From Cytobacillus purgationiresistens (GTDB taxonomy: Bacteria; Bacillota; Bacilli; Bacillales; Cytobacillaceae): a stretch of 64,000 bases of DNA. Below are positions 59,115-64,000 of this stretch, in pieces. The DNA is taken from NCBI RefSeq assembly GCF_030813235.1, contig NZ_JAUSUB010000025.1:1-64000 (forward strand). The letters run 5' to 3'. The notes under the pieces were generated by a model. It was not told the origin of the DNA, did not search any database, and was given only the letters and a program-made list of their open reading frames with translations. A program made the position numbers and the translations under genes. Each line of letters begins with the position of its first letter. The first letter of the stretch is position 1.

Positions 59115-59959
59115 AATATCGTTATCAAGTTGACACCCCTTTTGAGCGTCTAGCAATTAAGGATGTATCCATTGAAATTCCTGAAGGTACATTTTTAGCT
59201 ATTATTGGACATACTGGGTCTGGGAAATCCACCGTTCTCCAGCATTTAAATGCATTGCTGAAGCCTACAGGTGGAGAGGTCGTTATAGGGGATAGGGTCA
59301 TTACAGCAGATAAAAAGCAAAAGAATTTAAAGGAAGTTCGACAAAAAGTAGGCATCGTTTTTCAGTTCCCTGAGCACCAATTGTTTGAGGAAACGGTAGA
59401 AAAGGATATTTGCTTTGGTCCAATGAATTTCGGTGTTTCTGAGCAAGTAGCGAAGAAAAGAGCACGAGAAGCCATCTCGCTTGTAGGATTAGGTGAGGAA
59501 ATCTTAAGCAAGTCACCCTTTGATTTATCAGGCGGACAAATGCGCAGGGTAGCCATTGCAGGCGTATTAGCAATGAATCCCGATGTCATTGTCCTTGATG
59601 AACCAACAGCTGGGCTTGACCCGCGTGGCAGGAAAGAAATCATGGATATGTTTTACTCACTTCATAAGCATAAAAACCTATCTACGATTCTGGTTACACA
59701 TAGTATGGAGGACGCCTCTCGCTATGCTGATAAAATTGTGATTATGCAAAAGGGACAAGTATATAAAACCGGAACCCCGATTGAGATTTTCTCCAACCCG
59801 GAGGAATTGATTGAGATGGGACTGGATGTACCAGAAGTGGTGAAATTCCAACAAAGGCTAGAGAAGGCTTTTCAAAGGAAATTCTCTAAAACCTGTCTGA
59901 CGATCGAAGAAATGACAGAAGAAGTATCATCTTTCTTGAAGAGGGGTGATTCACGATGA
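59090..59959 (+). CDS. ecfA2: ECF transporter ATPase EcfA2
   Basis: Second ATPase of the ECF module. The 289 residues include Walker [10 protein letters not shown] near 40, Q-loop [10 protein letters not shown], signature [13 protein letters not shown] and Walker [13 protein letters not shown]. It starts inside the end of ecfA1 and overlaps ecfT by 4 nt, so the three proteins are produced together. Confidence 0.96.
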   Translation: MDISLKNVEYRYQVDTPFERLAIKDVSIEIPEGTFLAIIGHTGSGKSTVLQHLNALLKPTGGEVVIGDRVITADKKQKNLKEVRQKVGIVFQFPEHQLFEETVEKDICFGPMNFGVSEQVAKKRAREAISLVGLGEEILSKSPFDLSGGQMRRVAIAGVLAMNPDVIVLDEPTAGLDPRGRKEIMDMFYSLHKHKNLSTILVTHSMEDASRYADKIVIMQKGQVYKTGTPIEIFSNPEELIEMGLDVPEVVKFQQRLEKAFQRKFSKTCLTIEEMTEEVSSFLKRGDSR

Positions 59960-60753
59960 TGGAAAAAATGATTTTTGGACGCTATGTACCAGCAGATTCC
60001 GTTATTCATCGGATGGATCCCCGTTCTAAGCTGATTATTATCTTTCTGTTTGTTTGTATAGTTTTTATAGCCAATAATGCATGGACTTACGGGGCATTGG
60101 TTATCTATACCTTTTTAATGCTCGGATTATCTAAGGTTCCGATGCGTTTTGTATTTGGAGGACTTAAGCTCGTCTTTATATTGATACTGTTTACATTCTT
60201 CCTCCATGTGTTCCTAACGAAGGAAGGACCTGTCATATTTGAATTAGGCTGGTTCAAGGTGTATGAAGAAGGGCTGCGACAGGGGATATTTATTTCCCTG
60301 CGTTTCTTCCTCCTAATATTAATGACGTCAATCCTGACATTAACAACGACACCCATCGCAATTACGGATGGACTTGAGAGTCTATTAGGCCCACTCAAGA
60401 AAGTGAAGTTCCCTGTCCATGAGCTTGCGTTAATGATGTCTATCGCCCTTCGCTTTATCCCGACTCTGATGGAGGAAACGGATAAAATTATGAAGGCGCA
60501 GTCTGCACGAGGAGTGGACTTCTCTTCAGGGCCGGTAAAGGACCGTGTAAAAGCTGTTATTCCTCTTCTGATTCCGCTCTTTGTCAGTTCATTTAAAAGA
60601 GCAGAAGAGCTTGCTACAGCGATGGAAGCACGCGGCTATAGAGGCGGAGAAGGAAGAACCAGATACAGGCAGCTCTCTTGGGGAGCAGCTGATACTTTTA
60701 TGATCTTGCTGCTTGCTGCTTTAACCGTGTTACTTATTGTATTAAGAACTTAG
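59956..60753 (+). CDS. ecfT: ECF transporter transmembrane subunit EcfT
   Basis: Membrane coupling subunit. The 265 residues have about five to six hydrophobic segments and the two coupling motifs containing Ala-Arg-Gly: QSARGVDF and [12 protein letters not shown]. It begins [18 protein letters not shown] 59956 or 59959 are equally possible. Substrate-binding S subunits are not encoded here; in this group they are scattered and share one module. Confidence 0.96.
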   Translation: MMEKMIFGRYVPADSVIHRMDPRSKLIIIFLFVCIVFIANNAWTYGALVIYTFLMLGLSKVPMRFVFGGLKLVFILILFTFFLHVFLTKEGPVIFELGWFKVYEEGLRQGIFISLRFFLLILMTSILTLTTTPIAITDGLESLLGPLKKVKFPVHELALMMSIALRFIPTLMEETDKIMKAQSARGVDFSSGPVKDRVKAVIPLLIPLFVSSFKRAEELATAMEARGYRGGEGRTRYRQLSWGAADTFMILLLAALTVLLIVLRT

Positions 60754-60765
60754 CGGGGATGAAAA

Positions 60766-61503
60766 ATGAAACTCAAATGTATTATTTCCTATGACGGGAC
60801 ACAATTTGCGGGCTATCAAGTCCAGCCGAATAAACGGACGGTCCAAGGAGAGCTCAATCGCGCATTGAAAAAATTGCATAAAGGGACAGATATAAATGTG
60901 TCCGCCTCAGGCAGAACGGACGCTAGAGTCCATGCGGTAGGCCAGGTCATCCACTTTGAGTCTCCGCTTAATATTCCAGCAGATAAATGGGAGGTTGCAC
61001 TCAACTCCCTTTTGCCTGCAGATGTGGCATTGACACATGCTGAAATCGTTCCAGATGCCTTCCATGCGCGCTATGATGCAAGGGGGAAGGAATATCGCTA
61101 TAGCATATTAAGGTCAGCTAATAGGGATCCTCTTAAGCGAAACTATGTTTATCATTATCCCTACCCTTTAGACACCACACGAATGAAAACAGCTATTCCT
61201 TATTTAACTGGCACACATGATTTTACAAGTTTTTGTTCGGCGAGATCGGAAGTGGAGGACAAAGTTAGAGAATTGAAGTCCATTGAGCTCATCGAGGACG
61301 GGGATATGCTGACCATTCGCTTTATTGGAACCGGCTTTTTATATAATATGGTGAGGATTCTAACAGGGACGCTGCTTGCAATAGGAGCGGGCGACCTTTC
61401 ACCGGATGCCATTCCGGGGATATTAGAGAAAAAGGATCGTATTTTCGCTGGAAAAACAGCACCTGCACAGGGCTTATATTTATGGGAAGTCTTTTATGAG
61501 TGA
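60766..61503 (+). CDS. truA: tRNA pseudouridine synthase A (positions 38-40)
   Basis: Makes pseudouridine in the anticodon arm. The 245 residues have catalytic D52 in SGRTDARVHAVGQ and the FLYNMVRILTGTLL motif near the C-terminus. It starts 12 nt after ecfT, with GGGGATGA upstream, and is probably co-transcribed with the ECF genes. Confidence 0.96.
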   Translation: MKLKCIISYDGTQFAGYQVQPNKRTVQGELNRALKKLHKGTDINVSASGRTDARVHAVGQVIHFESPLNIPADKWEVALNSLLPADVALTHAEIVPDAFHARYDARGKEYRYSILRSANRDPLKRNYVYHYPYPLDTTRMKTAIPYLTGTHDFTSFCSARSEVEDKVRELKSIELIEDGDMLTIRFIGTGFLYNMVRILTGTLLAIGAGDLSPDAIPGILEKKDRIFAGKTAPAQGLYLWEVFYE

Positions 61504-61516
61504 ATGCTATTAAAAA

Positions 61517-61552
61517 GTCTAATGATTTCCATTAGCCAGCAGCTTTTTTTCA
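61517..61552 (+). terminator. Possible terminator after truA
   Basis: CTAATG and CATTAG (61520-61525 and 61531-61536) form a 6-bp stem. A seven-T run follows only after 9 more bases, so the assignment is weak. Confidence 0.4.
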
Positions 61553-61679
61553 CAGAAAGAATCAAAGAAAAATTATATTATTTTTTAGGAAAAAACTTGA
61601 AGAACCACAAGGGAGCGTTGTAAAAGCATTTTGATAAGATAAAACTGCTTAAAACAACTAAACCAGGCGTAACAGCTCC

Positions 61680-61708
61680 TTGACAATAGGCTGGTAAAGT
61701 TATAAGAT
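61680..61708 (+). promoter_or_regulatory. SigA-type promoter of rplM-rpsI
   Basis: TTGACA (61680-61685), 17-nt spacer, TAAGAT (61703-61708). Start near 61715 puts the L13 leader at the 5' end of the message. Confidence 0.75.
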
Positions 61709-61728
61709 AGCATATGGTATTATTATTA

Positions 61729-61762
61729 AAACCACGATAAGCCCCGGAATCTTATTGTGTAT
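61729..61762 (+). promoter_or_regulatory. Ribosomal protein L13 leader
   Basis: AACCACGATAAGCCCCGGAA followed by TCTTATTGTG. CACGATAAG (61733-61741) pairs with CTTATTGTG (61751-61759). This matches the known L13 leader of Bacillus upstream of rplM, thought to bind L13. Confidence 0.8.
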
Positions 61763-61813
61763 TATATATGAAACCAAAAATGATTATTATGGATATATTT
61801 AGGAGGGAAATTG

Positions 61814-62251
61814 ATGCGTACAACGTTTATGGCGAATTCAAACAATATCGAACGTAAATGGTACGTAGTTGATGCTGAAGGCAAAACTTTAGGTCGTCTT
61901 GCTAGTGAAGTAGCATCAATTCTACGTGGTAAACATAAACCAACTTTTACACCACATGTTGACACAGGTGATCATGTTATTATTTTAAATGCTTCTAAAA
62001 TCGAATTAACTGGTAAGAAGCTAACTGACAAAATCTACTACCGTCACAGCATGCACCCAGGCGGTTTAAAAACAAGAACTGCTAATGAAATGCGTACAAA
62101 CTACCCTGAGAAAATGTTAGAACTTGCTATCAAAGGCATGCTTCCAAAAAATTCTCTTGGTCGTCAAATCTTCAAGAAATTGCATGTATACGCTGGTGGC
62201 GAGCATTCGCACCAAGCACAACAACCAGAAGTTTACGAACTTCGCGGTTAA
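61814..62251 (+). CDS. rplM: Large ribosomal subunit protein uL13
   Basis: 145 residues: [20 protein letters not shown], then [20 protein letters not shown], ending in EVYELRG. ATG 61814 is behind AGGAGGGA and gives the B. subtilis length. The preceding TTG is ignored. Likely autoregulated through the L13 leader. Confidence 0.98.
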   Translation: MRTTFMANSNNIERKWYVVDAEGKTLGRLASEVASILRGKHKPTFTPHVDTGDHVIILNASKIELTGKKLTDKIYYRHSMHPGGLKTRTANEMRTNYPEKMLELAIKGMLPKNSLGRQIFKKLHVYAGGEHSHQAQQPEVYELRG

Positions 62252-62276
62252 TTCATAAATAGAGGAGGTAATTAAC

Positions 62277-62669
62277 TTGGCACAGGTTCAATATAATGGT
62301 ACTGGTCGTCGTAAGAGCTCCGTTGCACGTGTTCGTTTAGTTCCAGGCGACGGTAAAATCATCATCAATGGTCGTGAAATTACAGAATACATCCCGTTTG
62401 CAGCTTTACGTGAAGTTGTAAAACAACCGCTTGTTGCTACTGAAACTATTGGCAGCTATGACATTCTTGTAAATGTTAATGGCGGTGGATACACTGGTCA
62501 AGCTGGCGCAATCCGCCACGGTATTGCTCGCGCATTACTACAAGTTGATCCAGAATTCCGTCCAACACTTAAAAGTGCAGGACTATTAACTCGTGACGCT
62601 CGTATGAAAGAACGTAAAAAATACGGTCTTAAAGGCGCTCGTCGTGCACCTCAGTTCTCAAAACGCTAA
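62277..62669 (+). CDS. rpsI: Small ribosomal subunit protein uS9
   Basis: 130 residues with the P-site-reaching C-terminal tail [17 protein letters not shown] start (62277) behind GAGGAGGT, reading [20 protein letters not shown]. It is coupled to rplM at 25 nt. Confidence 0.97.
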   Translation: MAQVQYNGTGRRKSSVARVRLVPGDGKIIINGREITEYIPFAALREVVKQPLVATETIGSYDILVNVNGGGYTGQAGAIRHGIARALLQVDPEFRPTLKSAGLLTRDARMKERKKYGLKGARRAPQFSKR

Positions 62670-62683
62670 TCTTTCAATTCAGG

Positions 62684-62717
62684 AGATTCCGAGCCATCTT
62701 GGCCTGGGGTCTTTTTT
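62684..62717 (+). terminator. Terminator after rpsI
   Basis: AGATTCCGAGCC (62684-62695) pairs with GGCCTGGGGTCT (62701-62712) through several G-U pairs and one mismatch over a 5-nt loop, followed by TTTTT. From 62718 to 63140 I see only AT-rich spacer without gene, promoter or clear structure. Confidence 0.75.
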
Positions 62718-63139
62718 GTGTTTACAAAAGCGGCGAAGTGAAGGATGTTGTCATTTATGGATGATTGTTCAGGTGCGAATTTTAAGAATAGACGATAAAA
62801 ATAAATCGCCGTGGAATTATACTTAAACTCATGTAAGTAAGTCCATATATTATTTACCTCTGCAGCTGTTGTTCATTTTTCAGTAAATTGAACAAGGATT
62901 CCTACATACAAAAAATCATCAAATTCAGCACCATATACGTTCGACCCTTCTATAAATATCCGAACAGCGATAACACCAAATAAACCAGCAATCAATTACA
63001 AGACCAACCCTTTATATACCTAACATCTTCCTTTAATATATTTCACCGATTATACTCTACACGAAATACGAAAATCCTCTTATGCTAAAATACCCTCGAA
63101 ATTTCGTTGTTAGGAGATGAGTGAGAAAACACAAACATG

Positions 63140-63545
63140 TTAGGGCAGGAAGTGTGCTAATCCTGATATTAGAACAAGAAAAGAGCGGAAAACGATGAAA
63201 AGATGTTCTAATCCTGATATTAGAACAAAAAAAGAGAGGAAAACGGTGAAAAGATGTTCTAATCCTGATATTGGAACAAGAAAAGAGAGGAAAACGGTGA
63301 AAGGATGTTCTAATCCTGATATTAGAACAAGAAAAGAGCGGAAAACGGTGAAAGGATGTTCTAATCCTGATATTAGAACAAGAAAAGAGCGGAAAACGGT
63401 GAAAGGATGTTCTAATCCTGAAATTAGAACAAGAAAAGAGCGGAAAACGGTGAAAAGATGTTCTAATCCTGATATTTGAAAAAAAAAGAGCGGAAAACGG
63501 TGAAAGGATGTTCTAATCCTGATATTAGAACAAAAAAAGAGCGCG
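63140..63545. repeat. 51-bp tandem repeat array (8 units, palindrome in each)
   Basis: Eight units. The CTAATCCTGA anchor occurs at 63157, 63208, 63259, 63310, 63361, 63412, 63463 and 63513, giving spacings of 51 (six times) and 50. Each unit reads GTTCTAATCCTGAT, ATTAGAACAAGAAAAGAG, CGGAAAACGGTGAAAGGAT. The 8-bp arms GTTCTAAT and ATTAGAAC around CCTGAT form a hairpin. Units 4-6 are nearly identical, the outer ones are degenerate, and unit 7 has a damaged right arm (ATTTGAAA). As 51 is divisible by 3, one frame reads a 17-residue repeat (CSNPDIRTRKERKTVKG) over 63195-63479. Confidence 0.95.
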
Positions 63546-63564
63546 ACCCGATTTTCTAATAAAG

Positions 63565-63594
63565 AAAAAAAGCGCAGGCACCCTACGCTTTTCG
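63565..63594 (-). terminator. Terminator of the two minus-strand genes
   Basis: On the minus strand AAAAGCG and CGCTTTT (63592-63586 and 63574-63568) form a stem around an 11-nt loop, followed by TTT-C-TTT. The stem begins within the stop-codon region of the 62-residue gene. Confidence 0.75.
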
Positions 63595-63771
63595 CACATT
63601 TTGAGTTGAGAGAAATGGTGAACTTCCAACAGATGAAGACTGGCTGTGATAACCGAGTGCCTCGAGTAATCGCCGATTGTTCTCAGATCGTTTTTTCATA
63701 TCTATTTCTTTTGCTATACGGGTTAGATGCTTGGGTGTAGAGCCGATATAGACGGCATTGTCTTTAGCCAT
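63583..63771 (-). CDS. Hypothetical protein, 62 residues
   Basis: Not recognised. It begins MAKDNAVYIGSTPKHLTRIA and continues with a charged helix (EIDMKKRSENNRRLLEALGY), then a Ser-rich tail. No membrane segment or cysteine is present. It looks genuine: a strong AGGAGG is 7-8 nt upstream, it overlaps the preceding gene by 8 nt, and a terminator follows. A small cytosolic or nucleic-acid-associated protein is plausible, but no function can be assigned. Confidence 0.65.
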   Translation of the reverse strand: MAKDNAVYIGSTPKHLTRIAKEIDMKKRSENNRRLLEALGYHSQSSSVGSSPFLSTQNVRKA

Positions 63772-63985
63772 TTAACATCCCTCCTAATAAATCCATCGCA
63801 AAATCGAATGTTTGTCTTTTGTCCATTATAGCACTGGTTATATCTGCTTCATAGCTATTCACTCGCCGGCTGGACCAGCCTTCGGATAAATAGAAATGGA
63901 AGGATAGCACCAATTCTCCTGTCTTTTTAGTCATGTAGATCATTTGCTTGTCTTCTGAATAAAAGAGAAGCTCATCATTCTCCAT
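63764..63985 (-). CDS. Hypothetical protein, at least 73 residues, near window edge
   Basis: Not recognised. It reads MENDELLFYSEDKQMIYMTK..., with a beta-rich LVLSFHFYLSEGWSS and a C-terminal amphipathic helix FDFAMDLLGGMLNG. No ribosome binding site is visible before this ATG, and the frame stays open to the window edge (64000), so the true start may lie outside. Its end overlaps the 62-residue gene by 8 nt, suggesting a two-gene operon. Confidence 0.55.
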   Translation of the reverse strand: MENDELLFYSEDKQMIYMTKKTGELVLSFHFYLSEGWSSRRVNSYEADITSAIMDKRQTFDFAMDLLGGMLNG

Positions 63986-64000
63986 ATCTTTATTATATGT

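Noticed and set aside
63195..63479. A 94-residue repetitive basic frame inside the satellite
   Set aside because: No ribosome binding site, the end is an accident of unit 7, and it exists only because the period is 51. Annotated as a repeat instead; the coding possibility is kept in the findings.
63140..63545. CRISPR array
   Set aside because: Units are contiguous, with no unique spacers and no cas genes. It is a plain tandem repeat.

Overview
The window is a chromosomal segment of a low-GC Gram-positive bacterium, almost certainly a Bacillaceae member. Gene order, protein lengths and start codons follow the Bacillus subtilis rrn-ctsR-clpC-rpoBC-str-S10-spc-alpha-ecf-rplM/rpsI stretch very closely. 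The family assignment rests on remembered B. subtilis proteins, not on a search. The species cannot be fixed from the window. Several short intergenic repeats of types widespread in Bacillaceae outside the B. subtilis group suggest a Cytobacillus/Niallia/Peribacillus-like relative.

Layout. 1-130: 3' part of a 5S rRNA gene and its terminator. 430-5131: CtsR-controlled protein-quality operon ctsR-mcsA-mcsB-clpC. 5368-7902: radA-disA (DNA repair and c-di-AMP). 8117-12108: yacL, ispD, ispF, gltX. 12243-17302: cysteine T-box leader, then cysE-cysS-mrnC-rlmB-rae1 and sigH. 17478-22408: rpmG, secE, nusG, rplK, rplA, L10 leader, rplJ, rplL, ybxB. 22405-30176: rpoB-rpoC with a long structured leader. 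30213-35089: rplGB-rpsL-rpsG-fusA-tuf. 35311-42420, minus strand: a SAM-riboswitch methionine operon (small unknown ORF, metC, yitJ, metH). 42576-57718: S10, spc and alpha operons from rpsJ to rplQ, including secY, adk, map, infA and rpoA. 58275-61503: ECF transporter module ecfA1-ecfA2-ecfT and truA. 61680-62717: L13 leader, rplM, rpsI. 63140-63545: a 51-bp tandem repeat array. 63583-63985, minus strand: two small unknown genes at the window edge.

How it works together. Most of the window is the translation and transcription core near the origin: about 30 ribosomal proteins, RNA polymerase alpha, beta and beta', NusG, EF-G, EF-Tu, IF-1, the SecYE translocon, adenylate kinase and methionine aminopeptidase. 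Several leaders look self-controlling: the L10 and L13 leaders, a probable L1 site before rplK, and hairpins before nusG, rpoB and rpsJ. Amino-acid supply is controlled by RNA: a Cys T-box before cysES and a SAM-I riboswitch before metC.

What is unusual. The methionine operon lies head-on between tuf and rpsJ. Its first ORF is an unrecognised 119-codon frame with a strong ribosome binding site and a 4-nt overlap with metC. Other oddities are the 51-bp satellite with a palindrome in each unit, a repeat insertion with an apparent target duplication upstream of the Cys T-box, and an undescribed-looking rpoB leader. I found no prophage, IS element, CRISPR array, tRNA gene or defence island.
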